Shown one piece after another: positions 1-12,948 of a DNA stretch of 32,132 nt. Source of the stretch: Anaeromyxobacter oryzisoli (GTDB taxonomy: Bacteria > Myxococcota > Myxococcia > Myxococcales > Anaeromyxobacteraceae). The notes beneath the pieces were generated by a model, which worked only from the letters and a program-made list of their open reading frames with translations, had not been told where the DNA came from and made no database searches. How positions within the stretch are numbered: the first letter of the stretch is position 1; every line of letters starts with the position of its first letter. The translations under genes and the position numbers were made by a program. The stretch spans positions 1 through 32,132 of the forward strand of contig NZ_JALCZA010000053.1 of the NCBI RefSeq assembly GCF_022690765.1, in the 5' to 3' direction.

Positions 1-1680
1 GGGCTCCTCGATCACCTCGTCCGAATCCGCCGAGGCCTGCGCCGCCGCCTCGGCGAGCGCGTCCCCCGCGGCGTCGAGGTCCGGCTCGACCACGGCGTCC
101 GGCTCGACCACGAGCTCCGGCGCGAGCTCGAGCTCGGGCTCGGGCTCCGGCGAGAGCTCGGGCTCCGCGATCTCGAGCGCGACCCCGTCCTCGGGAGGCG
201 CCGGCGCGGGCTCCTCCTCGTCCTCGACGATCTCGTCGCCCTCCGTGCCGGCGGCGGCCAGCGCGAGCGCGTCGTCGTCGATCGGCTCGGCGAGCTCGGC
301 GTCCGCGCCGGGGTCGATCACGACCTCCTCGACGTCGGCCGGCTCGAGCGCCACCTCCTCGGTGCCGCCGGCCGCGGCGGCCAGGGTCGCGAGCTCGGGG
401 TGAGCGGGGGCGATGGCTCGGAGCCGCACCACCGCCTCGCGCGCGCGATCCGCCTCGCCGGCGGCGAGGAGCGCCCGGATCGCGGTCGCGCCGGCCGCCG
501 CGGCCTCCGCGGGCCGCTTCGCGGCGAGGTGGACGTCGCGGATGCGCTCGTGGGCCTCGGCGCACTGCGGGTCGATCGCCAGGATCTTCCTGAGGTGATC
601 GAGCGCCTTGTCGTGGAGACCGTACTTCACGTACACGTCGGTCTCGGTGAGCAGCTTCGGGATGGCGTCGGCGCCGCCGGGCCCGACCACCGCGGCGGGT
701 GCGGCCCGAGCGCCCGGCGGAGGACCGGGCGGCGGGGCCCGCGGGGCCGCGGCCGGAGGGGGCACCGGCGGGGGCGTGGGGGTGCGCGCCGCGCCCAGCA
801 CGGCGGTGGCGTCCTCGTCGTGCGGGGCGAGCTCGAGGACCTTCCGCCAGGTGGCCTTCGCGTCGGCGGCGCGCCCCTGCTCCTCGTGGACGCGGGCGAG
901 CTCCTTGTAGACCGACACCGTCTTGCTGGTCTGGCCCAGGTCGCGGAACGCCTGCGCGAGGAGGTGGAGCGTGTCCACGTCCTTCGGGTTCGCCTTGAAG
1001 CAGAGCTGGAGCTTGGCGAGGGCGCGCTTCGTGTCGCCCTTCGCGAGGTAGATGTTCGCGAGCTCCCGCGTGAGGGCGAGATCGTCGGGCTGGAGCGCCG
1101 CGATCCGCTCCGCGACCTTCAGGTACTCGTCCGTGCGGCTGTGCTTCTTCAGGTACTCCGCGGCGCGCCGGAAGCACTCGAGGGCGGGCCCGGGCTGGTT
1201 GGAGCGCGCGTGCAGCTCGCCGAGCTTGATCGAGGACGCGATGTTCTCGGGATCGAGCTCGACCATCCGCTGGAGGACGTCGATGAGCCGCGCGCCGTCG
1301 CCCGCCTTCTCGTAGGCGGTCGCCATGTGCTGGAGCTGGCCCATGGCGTCGCTGAGCAGCCCGAGCTGCTGGTACAGGCCCGCGAGCCGCTCGTTCACCC
1401 GGGTGTCGTCCGGGTCGAGCTTCACGATCTGCTTGTAGACGGCGACCGCCTTCAGGAAGAAGCCCTGCTCCGAGTAGGTCTCGGCGACGCGCTGGAAGGC
1501 GTCCGCGGCGAGCTTGTCCTCGCGCTTCTTCTGGTACAGCTCGCCGATCTTCAGGAGGATCCGGACGTCCTTGGGATCCTCGGCGGTGATCTTCTGGTAC
1601 GCCGCGATCGCCTTGTCGAGCGCCCCCTTCTGGACCAGCTTCGTCGCCTCGGCGATGATCTTGTTCTTGTCGACAGCCAT
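1..1680 (-). CDS. Tetratricopeptide-repeat protein with acidic, Pro-rich tail (3' end outside window)
   Basis: The frame opens at the ATG complementary to 1678-1680 (MAVDKNKIIAEATKLVQ...) and stays open for 560 codons to the window edge, so the C-terminus is missing. Residues 1 to about 290 are back-to-back TPR units of the pattern A(I/V)xxYxxIxxxDPxD, for example KAIAAYQKITAEDPKD and KAVAVYKQIVKLDPDD. A Pro/Ala linker with several PPP runs follows, then another TPR-like segment (YGLHDKALDHLRKILAIDP), then a very acidic Glu/Pro/Ala region with a short repeated VVEPD motif that looks disordered. There is no signal peptide or membrane segment, so it is probably a cytoplasmic scaffold. It follows accC on the same strand after a 230-bp gap holding hairpins. 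In M. xanthus a large TPR protein needed for T4aP activation (SgmX) is encoded in about this position; orthology is a guess because half the protein may be missing. Confidence 0.88.
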   Translation of the reverse strand, partial: MAVDKNKIIAEATKLVQKGALDKAIAAYQKITAEDPKDVRILLKIGELYQKKREDKLAADAFQRVAETYSEQGFFLKAVAVYKQIVKLDPDDTRVNERLAGLYQQLGLLSDAMGQLQHMATAYEKAGDGARLIDVLQRMVELDPENIASSIKLGELHARSNQPGPALECFRRAAEYLKKHSRTDEYLKVAERIAALQPDDLALTRELANIYLAKGDTKRALAKLQLCFKANPKDVDTLHLLAQAFRDLGQTSKTVSVYKELARVHEEQGRAADAKATWRKVLELAPHDEDATAVLGAARTPTPPPVPPPAAAPRAPPPGPPPGARAAPAAVVGPGGADAIPKLLTETDVYVKYGLHDKALDHLRKILAIDPQCAEAHERIRDVHLAAKRPAEAAAAGATAIRALLAAGEADRAREAVVRLRAIAPAHPELATLAAAAGGTEEVALEPADVEEVVIDPGADAELAEPIDDDALALAAAGTEGDEIVEDEEEPAPAPPEDGVALEIAEPELSPEPEPELELAPELVVEPDAVVEPDLDAAGDALAEAAAQASADSDEVIEEP

Positions 1681-1776
1681 CGGGCCGGAGGTGCTCGCGA
1701 AGGGGGGAGCCGCGGCCGCGAGGGTGCGCGCGCGACGACGCGCACCGGCGCCGACGCGGAGCCAGGGCGTTCGCGA

Positions 1777-1805
1777 GCGTAACGGAAGGTGTCGGGTCCG
1801 GTCAA
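1777..1805 (-). promoter_or_regulatory. Possible sigma-70-type promoter for the TPR gene
   Basis: On the minus strand a TTGACC -35 box (1800-1805) is followed after 17 bp by TTACGC (1777-1782), a poor -10. The TPR start codon lies about 90 bp downstream. The -35 equals the one ahead of the LC7 gene, but the weak -10 makes this tentative. Confidence 0.3.
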
Positions 1806-1811
1806 GCCGCG

Positions 1812-1877
1812 AATCCCGCGAAGTGACGCGGGATTTCGGTGATTCCGGGGGTCGGTGCTCAGGGCGCCCGACCCCCG
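1812..1877 (-). terminator. Two hairpins downstream of accC
   Basis: After the accC stop (1911) come two perfect inverted repeats: a 10-bp stem (1846-1855 with 1868-1877, 12-nt loop) and a 9-bp stem (1812-1820 with 1827-1835, 6-nt loop). Neither has a clear U tract. They could terminate or attenuate the acc transcript before the TPR gene. Confidence 0.45.
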
Positions 1878-1910
1878 GTCTCCCGATGCCGCCGGCGCGG
1901 CGGAGCGGCG

Positions 1911-3293
<1,383 letters not shown>

Positions 3294-3319
3294 GCGGCGC
3301 GCCTTTCCGGCTGTCGGGG

Positions 3320-3877
3320 CTAGCCCGGGACGATGCGGAAGAGCGGCTCGCCGAACTCCACCGGCGTGGCGTTCTGGACCAGGATCTCGGCCACCGTGCC
3401 GTCCACCTCGGCCTCGATCTCGTTCATGAGCTTCATCGCCTCGACGATGCAGAGCGTCTGCCCCTTCTTCACCTTCGCGCCGACGTCGACGAACGGGGCC
3501 GAGTCGGGCGAGGGCGCCCGGTAGAAGGTGCCGACGAAGGGCGAGCTCACGACCGTGCCCGGCTTGTCGGCGGGCTTGGCGTCGCCCTTCCCGGCGGCCG
3601 GCGCGGCGGGGGCCGGCGTCGGCACCGCCGCGAGCGGCGCGGGGACCGCGGCGGCGACCGGGGCCGCGTGGACGACCGGCGCGGCGACGACCGGCACCGC
3701 GACGTTGCCGCGGCGGATGACGACCTTCTCGGCCCCCTTCTGCCACGCGATGTGCGTGACGTCGCTCTTCTCGACGAGCTGGACGAGCTTCTTTACGTCC
3801 TCGAGGGAGAAGCCCACGTCGGCCGGGGTGGGCTCGGGGGTGCGCTCGGGCTGCTGCTTCAGCGAACGGGTCGCCAT
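3320..3877 (-). CDS. accB: Biotin carboxyl carrier protein of acetyl-CoA carboxylase
   Basis: The 185-residue protein carries covalently bound biotin and shuttles carboxyl groups from AccC to the carboxyltransferase. The N-terminal third has the BCCP features [17 protein letters not shown] and VVIRRG. The middle is a flexible Ala/Pro linker of about 40 residues, and the C-terminal 80 residues are the biotinyl domain, with [21 protein letters not shown], the thumb, and the biotinylation motif [12 protein letters not shown]; the modified lysine is about residue 149. The ATG at 3875-3877 gives MATRSLKQQ. The gene sits 58 bp after efp and 26 bp before accC; efp-accB-accC is a common bacterial order. 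No accA or accD is present in this window. Confidence 0.96.
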   Translation of the reverse strand: MATRSLKQQPERTPEPTPADVGFSLEDVKKLVQLVEKSDVTHIAWQKGAEKVVIRRGNVAVPVVAAPVVHAAPVAAAVPAPLAAVPTPAPAAPAAGKGDAKPADKPGTVVSSPFVGTFYRAPSPDSAPFVDVGAKVKKGQTLCIVEAMKLMNEIEAEVDGTVAEILVQNATPVEFGEPLFRIVPG

Positions 3878-3935
3878 CGGTTCGTCTCCTGTGGGACGGG
3901 GTGGATAGGCGCCAACGGTGGAGAGGGTCGCGAGA

Positions 3936-4508
3936 CTAGCCCGCGACGCGGGTGAGGTACTCGCCCGAGCGGGTGTCGATGCGCAGCGTGTCGCCCTCGT
4001 TCACGAAGAGGGGGACGTTGACGACGTAGCCGGTCTCGAGCTTCGCGGGCTTCGTCGCACCCGACACGGTGTCGCCGCGCACGCCCGGATCGCACTCGAC
4101 GACCTGGAGGTCCATCGAGTTCGGGAGGGTCACGCCGATCGCGCTCCCGTTGAAGAACAGGATGTGCGTGGTCGTGTTCTCCTTGATGAAGTTCTTCGCG
4201 TCCCCCATCTGCTCGGCGGTGAGGAACGTCTGCTCGAAGTTCTTGTTGTCCATGAAGTTGTAGTGGTCGCCCTCGCGGTAGAGGTACTGCATCTCCTTCT
4301 CCTCGATGTCGGGCTTGCCCACCACGTCACCGGACTTGAACGTCCTGTCGATCGTGCGGCCGGTGATGAGGTTCTTGATGCGGGTCCGCACGAACGCCGA
4401 GCCCTTGCCCGGCTTCACGTGCTGGAACTCGACGATCTCCCACGGCTCCTTCTCGATCTCGATCTTGAGGCCGCGGCGGAACGCCGAGGTGTCCAGGGTG
4501 TCTGCCAT
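3936..4508 (-). CDS. efp: Translation elongation factor P
   Basis: The 190-residue protein has the standard EF-P length and three beta-barrel domains. It binds ribosomes stalled on consecutive prolines and stimulates peptide-bond formation. The functional loop in domain I reads [16 protein letters not shown], so the residue expected to be modified is a lysine (about K35). Domains II and III are seen as [20 protein letters not shown] and the C-terminal [17 protein letters not shown] signature. The start ATG at 4506-4508 gives [10 protein letters not shown]. It lies 105 bp downstream of the LC7 gene and 58 bp upstream of accB. The nearby TPR protein has several PPP stretches, a plausible EF-P client; that link is inference. 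The modification enzymes are not in the window. Confidence 0.97.
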   Translation of the reverse strand: MADTLDTSAFRRGLKIEIEKEPWEIVEFQHVKPGKGSAFVRTRIKNLITGRTIDRTFKSGDVVGKPDIEEKEMQYLYREGDHYNFMDNKNFEQTFLTAEQMGDAKNFIKENTTTHILFFNGSAIGVTLPNSMDLQVVECDPGVRGDTVSGATKPAKLETGYVVNVPLFVNEGDTLRIDTRSGEYLTRVAG

Positions 4509-4613
4509 GTCTCGCTGCTCCTTCGAATCCCTCTGCTGAGGATGCGGGAAAGATGTTCCTCGCCCGGCGTCCCCGCCTCGCGGGAGGGGCGGCCGCCGCG
4601 GCGAGCGCCGGCG

Positions 4614-4973
4614 CTAGAGCTCCGACCGTAGCTTCGGGGCGGTGACGCGCAGCAGGTAACGCGCCTTGCCGAAGTTCCCTTCCGGCGTGAGCGCCAGCGC
4701 CATGAAGTACTCCGGCGTCACGAGCCGGGCCACGGTGACGAGCCGCTCGGTCGAGATCGAGAGCTCGTCGATCCCGCCGGCCTGGTGCGCCTCGGCCGCC
4801 TCGCGGGCGGTGCGGAAGAGGCTCGAGTACTCGACGAGGAGCGACTTCACGTCCACCGTGCCGCCGCCCTCGACGTGGCTGTCGACCTCGATGCCGTCGA
4901 CGCCCATGAGCGTGCAGGCGACCGCGCCGTCACAGCTCCGGCAGACCTCCTGCAAATGCTCGCGAAAGCCCAT
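4614..4973 (-). CDS. Roadblock/LC7-domain protein
   Basis: This 119-residue single-domain protein has the roadblock/LC7 pattern: an N-terminal helix (FREHLQEVCRSCDGA), the strand pair ACTLMGVDGIEVDSHV, the long central helix (VDVKSLLVEYSSLFRTAREAAEAHQ) and the pair DELSISTERLVTVARLVTPEYFMALAL. Members, including MglB, dimerise and act as regulators or GAPs of small Ras-like GTPases. In M. xanthus a gene of this kind lies between pilQ and efp, as here. It begins at ATG 4971-4973 behind a GGAGG Shine-Dalgarno (4983-4987) and a credible promoter, so it probably leads the LC7-efp-accB-accC transcript. No small GTPase gene is present in the window. A role in pilus polarity is inference; the domain call is firm. 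Confidence 0.88.
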   Translation of the reverse strand: MGFREHLQEVCRSCDGAVACTLMGVDGIEVDSHVEGGGTVDVKSLLVEYSSLFRTAREAAEAHQAGGIDELSISTERLVTVARLVTPEYFMALALTPEGNFGKARYLLRVTAPKLRSEL

Positions 4974-5037
4974 GGTCGAATGCCTCCGGCGTGAAAAGCT
5001 CCGTGTTTTTCGGGGGCTGACGCCAGGAGAACGGCCC

Positions 5038-5067
5038 GTTCTAGCCTGCCCCCGCGCTGAAGGTCAA
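5038..5067 (-). promoter_or_regulatory. Sigma-70-type promoter of the LC7-efp-acc operon
   Basis: The minus strand carries TTGACC (5062-5067, five of six matches), an 18-bp spacer and TAGAAC (5038-5043, four of six). The start codon of the LC7 gene is about 60 bp downstream, preceded by a GGAGG ribosome site. This makes the housekeeping operon independent of pilMNOPQ. Confidence 0.5.
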
Positions 5068-5259
5068 GAACCGGGACGGACGCGGTGCGTCAGATGCATG
5101 CGATGTGCGCGGCCCTTCCCTCCACCTCGGGCCCGACGGAGCCGGCGGCCGGGTCCTACCGCGGGTGTGGGTCGAGCCCTCATGACGAGGCCGACCGCGC
5201 CCGGCCGGCCCCGTCCCCGGAGAGCCGCCGCGGCGGCGGCCCCCCGCTCCCCGCCGGCT
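5068..5259. other. Intergenic region after pilQ
   Basis: Between the pilQ stop and the LC7 promoter there is no convincing gene. Next to the stop, 5221-5261 can fold: AGAGCCG (5221-5227) pairs with CGGCTCT (5255-5261) around a GC-rich interior. This may be a weak terminator, but it has no U tract. Confidence 0.4.
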
Positions 5260-7950
<2,691 letters not shown>

Positions 7951-7956
7951 TGGGAG

Positions 7957-8511
7957 CTACTCCTCGAGGTTGAGCGCCGCCTGCTTCGGGAGGCGGAGCA
8001 CGGTCTGCGTGGGGTCACGGGTGCCGTCGGCGCGGATCACCCACTCCGAGACCACGACGCCGTCGCTGCGGACCGCCGCCACGACGCCGCCGTTCTTTCC
8101 GATGCACGCGCCACGGCGGAGGCTGTACCCCGTGCCGTTCGGCGCCTCGACCATCGCGACCGGATCCTCGAGGCCGGTCACGACGGCGACGAGCTTGAGC
8201 TGCTCGATCTCGAACCGGCCGAGCGGGGTGGTGCAGCGGGTCTGCGCCTTCTGCTTCTCGCCGGAGAGATCGGACAGGAACGAGCGGAAGGGGTCGCGCT
8301 TCCCGACCGAGGAGTAGGTCCACTCCTCCTCGGCGGGCTTCTTCGCCGCGTCGTTTGCGGCGGGTGCCTTCGCGGTGGCGGTCGCGGTGGCGGCGGACGC
8401 GGCCGGCGTAGCGGCGTGCGCGGGCGCGGCGCGGCGCGGGGGCGGCTGCTTGCCGCACGCGGCGAGCGCGGCGGACAGGGCGATGAGGGCGAGAGCTCGA
8501 CGGGGGCGCAT
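7957..8511 (-). CDS. pilP: Type IV pilus alignment-complex lipoprotein PilP
   Basis: The 184-residue protein is an inner-membrane lipoprotein that links PilN/PilO to the N0 domain of PilQ. The N-terminus has a positively charged start, a hydrophobic stretch and the lipobox LAAC with the lipidated cysteine at residue 19. An Ala/Pro-rich spacer of about 45 residues follows, then the folded PilP domain with the conserved YSSVGKRDPFRSFL segment, PLGRFEIEQLKLVAVV and ending TQTVLRLPKQA. It lies 19 bp after pilO and 6 bp before pilQ on the same strand, as expected for the operon. Confidence 0.95.
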   Translation of the reverse strand: MRPRRALALIALSAALAACGKQPPPRRAAPAHAATPAASAATATATAKAPAANDAAKKPAEEEWTYSSVGKRDPFRSFLSDLSGEKQKAQTRCTTPLGRFEIEQLKLVAVVTGLEDPVAMVEAPNGTGYSLRRGACIGKNGGVVAAVRSDGVVVSEWVIRADGTRDPTQTVLRLPKQAALNLEE

Positions 8512-8530
8512 GGGATCGATCCTCGCGCTG

Positions 8531-9148
8531 CTACTTCTTCTTCGGCGCCGTGGCGCTCTTCGGTTCGATGAACATGAAGGCCGTCGCGACGAACTTTCCG
8601 CTCACCACGACGCGACCGCTGACGTCCTTCGGGTTCTGCATCTGGATCCCGCTCACGTTCACGATCCGGCGCAGACGGCCGAGGGAGTCGAAGAAGGTCG
8701 CGATCTCGTGGAAGTTGCCGGCCACCTCCATCTGGATCGGCAGCTTCGCGTAGAAGTCCTTCGGCTCCTGCGCCTTGGGCTCGATGCTCACGATCTCGAG
8801 CCCGGCCTTCTGGGCGCGGTCCTGGAACTGGTCGAGGATGTCCTCGATCTTCTTCTGCTCCGGCAGCTCGGCGAGGGCCTCGTTCAGCTGCTGCTCGAGG
8901 AGCTCGCGCTCGCGGCGGAACCGGTTCAGGTCGTTCGCGATGCCGGTCTTGTACGCGAGGTCGGCGGAGAGCCGCTTCTGCTCGGCATTGGTCCGCGTGA
9001 TCTTCTGCTCGATCTCGGAGATCGGCGCTCCGAACGTGGCGGACACGATGAAGTAGTTGAGCGCGGTGAGCACGACCACCACGCCGGCGACGACCGCGAC
9101 CTTGACGCCGGTCTGGGTCTTCGCGATCTGGTCGAGGAGCTTCTCCAT
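8531..9148 (-). CDS. pilO: Type IV pilus alignment-complex protein PilO
   Basis: The 205-residue bitopic inner-membrane protein pairs with PilN and connects cytoplasmic PilM to periplasmic PilP. It has a short cytoplasmic N-terminus (MEKLLDQIAKTQTGVK), one TM helix (VAVVAGVVVVLTALNYFIV, about residues 18-37), a periplasmic coiled coil (about 45-100, rich in EQK heptads), and a ferredoxin-like fold containing IDELPEQKK-type and IQMEVAGNFHEIATFFDSLG segments, the latter typical of PilO. It starts 4 bp after the pilN stop. Confidence 0.95.
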   Translation of the reverse strand: MEKLLDQIAKTQTGVKVAVVAGVVVVLTALNYFIVSATFGAPISEIEQKITRTNAEQKRLSADLAYKTGIANDLNRFRRERELLEQQLNEALAELPEQKKIEDILDQFQDRAQKAGLEIVSIEPKAQEPKDFYAKLPIQMEVAGNFHEIATFFDSLGRLRRIVNVSGIQMQNPKDVSGRVVVSGKFVATAFMFIEPKSATAPKKK

Positions 9149-9152
9149 GGCG

Positions 9153-9746
9153 CTACCCCTTCGCCTTCCGCGCGCCCGGCGCGCCGGCGGCTTCCTCGAG
9201 CTTCGGGGCGTACTTGGTGGACGCGTTGATGGAGAAGTCCACCACCCGGTAGCCGCTGTCCGTCTTCGCGGTGGTCTTCTTGAGCTCGACGTCCCCGAAG
9301 TACTTCGAGGTGATGAGGCTCTCCATGAACTGGGAGACGTCGTAGTTGCTCGCCGCGCTCCCCTCGAACTTGATGTGCCCGTCCTTCTCGTCGAGGGTCC
9401 GGAGCGAGAGGTTCTTGGGGGTGATCTGCGCCAGCTCGTCGAGCATCTTCACCGGGCCGCTGCGCCCCTTCTTCAGCGCGTCGAGGACGGCCAGCTTCTT
9501 CTTGAGCTCCTCCTGCTGCGCCTTGAGGCTCGTGACCTCGCCGATGATCTGATCGAGGCGGGCGATGTCGGCCTTCGTCTTCGCGACGGCGGCCTGCTTC
9601 CGCTTCAGCTCGTCCGCCCGGCTCTGCGCCCACATCACGTTCCCGACGATCCCCGCGAGGAGGACGACGGCGAACAGCACGAGCTGCTGCTTGCCCGCCT
9701 CCTTCTTCTTCGAGACTCGGACGGCGACGAGGTTGATCCGGACCAT
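9153..9746 (-). CDS. pilN: Type IV pilus alignment-complex protein PilN
   Basis: This bitopic protein of 197 residues has a short cytoplasmic tail that binds PilM, one TM segment (QLVLFAVVLLAGIVGNVMW, about residues 20-38), a periplasmic coiled coil and a ferredoxin-like domain with VKMLDELAQITPKNLSLRTL and a terminal VVDFSINAST segment. The ATG at 9744-9746 lies 2 bp after the pilM stop, and the pilO start follows the pilN stop by 4 bp. The PilM-binding motif, usually INLLP, reads INLVA here. The frame runs far upstream over pilM, but that extension is antisense-free shadow without family resemblance and is not included. Confidence 0.95.
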   Translation of the reverse strand: MVRINLVAVRVSKKKEAGKQQLVLFAVVLLAGIVGNVMWAQSRADELKRKQAAVAKTKADIARLDQIIGEVTSLKAQQEELKKKLAVLDALKKGRSGPVKMLDELAQITPKNLSLRTLDEKDGHIKFEGSAASNYDVSQFMESLITSKYFGDVELKKTTAKTDSGYRVVDFSINASTKYAPKLEEAAGAPGARKAKG

Positions 9747-9748
9747 GG

Positions 9749-10807
9749 CTACTTGTCCCCGGGACGGCGGAGGGCGAGCCCGACCGAGACGGCGGCGGCG
9801 GGGGCGGCGGCCAGGATCGCCGCCGGATCGAACTTCCGGTTGTCGATCTCGATGTTCTTGAACGGGTTCAGCACCTCGACCGGCACGCCCGCGCGCTGCT
9901 CGAGGACCTTGAAGAGCGCGGGGATGCGGGCGGTCCCGCCGGACAGGTAGACCCGGGACAGCGTGCCGCCCGGCGCGGTCGAGGCGTAGAAGTCGAGGGA
10001 GCGCTGGAGCTCGCCGCCCATCTGGTCGGCGACCCCCTGGATCACCCGCTCGACCTCCTGCGGGACGACCGCGTCGGACTCGCCCTGCCCGCCCACCTTC
10101 AGCGCGTCCGCCTCCTCGTAGGAGATGTTGAGCTGCTTCTGGATCTCCTCGGTGAAGGCGTTCCCGCCCATCGTGATGTCGCGCGTGAAGGTCGTCACCC
10201 CGCGGGACACGATGTTGATGCTCGAGACGGCGGCGCCCACGTTGACGAGCACGACCGTGTCCTCGGCGCCGAGGTCGTAGTTCGCCTCGTACGCGTTCTG
10301 GACCGCGAACGCGTCCACGTCCACCACGGTGGTGGTGAGGCCGGCCTCCGCGCAGACCGAGGCGTAGTCGTTGATCATGTCCTTCTTGGCGGCGACCAGG
10401 AGGACGTCCATCTGCCCCGCGGCGTCCCCCTCCGGCGTGAGGATCTGCGTGTCGATGTTCACGTCCTTCACGTCGAAGGGGATGTACTGCTCCGCCTCCC
10501 ACTGGATCGACTCGTCGAGCTCCTCCTGCGTCATGCGCGGGAGGGAGATCTTCTTGATGATGACCGAGTGGCCGCCGATGCCGATGGCGACCTCCTTGGT
10601 CTTGAGCTTCTGCTGCGCGACGACGTCCTGGATCGCCTGGACGATGGCCGAGGAGTTCATCAGCGCCCCGTCCACGATCGCCTCGGGCGGCAGCGGCGCC
10701 GTCCCGAACGCCTGGAGCGCGTACCCGCCTCGCTTCTCCTTGAGCTGGACGAGCTTCACGCTGGAGGAGCCGATGTCGAGCCCTACGGCGAGCTTGCTCT
10801 TCGCCAT
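9749..10807 (-). CDS. pilM: Type IV pilus actin-like ATPase PilM
   Basis: The 352-residue cytoplasmic protein has the FtsA/actin-like fold and links PilN to the pilus motor. It opens with the phosphate-1 loop AVGLDIGSSSVKLVQLKE and contains the adenosine/phosphate-2 region VVLVNVGAAVSSINIV and the C-terminal glycine motif VYLSGGTARIPALFKVLEQR followed by GVPVEVLNPF, as in PilM. ATG 10805-10807 is preceded by an AAGGGAG Shine-Dalgarno. It is the first gene of pilMNOPQ; a perfect hairpin lies 20-40 bp upstream. No clear promoter was found in the 96-bp gap to the XRE gene. Confidence 0.96.
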   Translation of the reverse strand: MAKSKLAVGLDIGSSSVKLVQLKEKRGGYALQAFGTAPLPPEAIVDGALMNSSAIVQAIQDVVAQQKLKTKEVAIGIGGHSVIIKKISLPRMTQEELDESIQWEAEQYIPFDVKDVNIDTQILTPEGDAAGQMDVLLVAAKKDMINDYASVCAEAGLTTTVVDVDAFAVQNAYEANYDLGAEDTVVLVNVGAAVSSINIVSRGVTTFTRDITMGGNAFTEEIQKQLNISYEEADALKVGGQGESDAVVPQEVERVIQGVADQMGGELQRSLDFYASTAPGGTLSRVYLSGGTARIPALFKVLEQRAGVPVEVLNPFKNIEIDNRKFDPAAILAAAPAAAVSVGLALRRPGDK

Positions 10808-10825
10808 GGCGCTCCCTTCACTTCC

Positions 10826-10849
10826 GGCACGGGCGCGAGCGCCCGTGCC
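10826..10849. repeat. Perfect inverted repeat upstream of pilM
   Basis: Eleven-bp arms (10826-10836 and 10839-10849) with a 2-nt centre form a strong GC hairpin in the 96-bp gap between the XRE gene and pilM. It has no U tract on either strand. It may be a partial terminator for the XRE transcript or a mRNA-stabilising leader for pilM. Confidence 0.5.
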
Positions 10850-10903
10850 TCGTCTCGAGCCCCGCCCCGTCGCGGCGGCTCATGGTCGGCGGAGGTCCGG
10901 AGG

Positions 10904-11134
10904 TCACGGGGTGCGCCCTCCGCTGCGCCCGGCGCCGAACACCTTGCGCCGGTCCGAGGGCGTGAGCCCCAGCGCGAGGATGATCTTCCGCTTCGTGTCC
11001 ACGCGGCACTCGAGCCCGCTCTCGATGCGCGAGATCGTGAGCGGGGAGATCCCCGCCTTCCGCGCGAGCTCGGCCTTCGTGAGCAGCTGCTCCTCGCGGA
11101 GCCGCTGCACGTTGTTGCGCGCGCGGCGCGCCAT
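10904..11134 (-). CDS. Small XRE-family helix-turn-helix DNA-binding protein
   Basis: A 76-residue protein, almost all of it a Cro/C1-type HTH: NVQRLREEQLLTKAELARKAGISPLTISRIESG, then a short positively charged tail. The pattern of a first helix, a LTKAELARKAG turn and a recognition helix SPLTISRIE is clear. The start at ATG 11132-11134 (MARRARNNVQ) is preferred because a GGGGAGCAGGGG purine tract precedes it; an upstream ATG at 11171-11173 would add 13 residues but has no ribosome site. It lies upstream of pilM on the same strand, 96 bp away. It could be an autorepressor or a pil regulator; the sequence does not say which. Its gene is preceded by an AT-rich promoter-like region. Confidence 0.85.
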   Translation of the reverse strand: MARRARNNVQRLREEQLLTKAELARKAGISPLTISRIESGLECRVDTKRKIILALGLTPSDRRKVFGAGRSGGRTP

Positions 11135-11278
11135 CCCCCTGCTCCCCGGTGCGTTGGGCGATCGGCCAGGCATGCGGTGCCACGCTAAGCGATCGCGACC
11201 GATGGGATCAAGAAAGCGGCAGGCGCCGGTATCGGCGGCTGTGGGACAGGAGATATCGGAGCGGCGAAGCGATGCCTA

Positions 11279-11284
11279 ATTATA
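11279..11284 (-). promoter_or_regulatory. Possible -10 element (TATAAT) upstream of the XRE gene
   Basis: The minus strand reads CCTATAATTAGG in an otherwise very GC-rich sequence, a perfect sigma-70 -10. No good -35 stands 16-18 bp upstream. It would give a leader of about 140 nt before the XRE start. Confidence 0.35.
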
Positions 11285-11297
11285 GGTTATACGGTGC

Positions 11298-11318
11298 GTA
11301 CGTGTTCGCTCCACGTAC
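11298..11318. repeat. Inverted repeat GTACGTG-N7-CACGTAC
   Basis: Perfect 7-bp arms (11298-11304, 11312-11318) lie 65-85 bp downstream of the sigma-54 activator stop and 14 bp upstream of the TATAAT of the XRE gene. It could be a terminator stem, though no U tract follows, or an operator overlapping the XRE promoter. Confidence 0.45.
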
Positions 11319-11382
11319 ACGTCGCGGTCCGGCCCGCGCGCCGGGCTCCGCTCGTCGCCCCGACCGCACCCGCCACGCGCCC

Positions 11383-12753
<1,371 letters not shown>

Positions 12754-12948
12754 CGGGGCGCGAGTCTACCACGGGGCCAGAGACCGCCCGCGCCTGGCCG
12801 GCGAGATCCGCGAGCGGCTCGCGCGTCCTCCGTGCGATGCTCCCCGACCTCGAGGAGGCGACCGGATGCCTGGGGACCACGAGAGCCTCGAGGTGGGATG
12901 GAGCCGACGCGGCGCGCGCGGCCGGCCTGGCGTGCTAGGAAAGTCGGC

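Noticed and set aside
60-180. Repeated short units (GTCCGGCTCGACCACG and similar) near the left end
   Set aside because: They encode the acidic VVEPD repeats of the TPR protein tail; low-complexity coding sequence, not a CRISPR or mobile repeat.
12754-12948. A possible sigma-54 promoter ahead of the TMTC-like gene
   Set aside because: No GG-N10-GC arrangement with TGGC and TGC cores was found in this 195-bp divergent gap; only a weak 6-bp inverted repeat (12775-12780 with 12794-12799).
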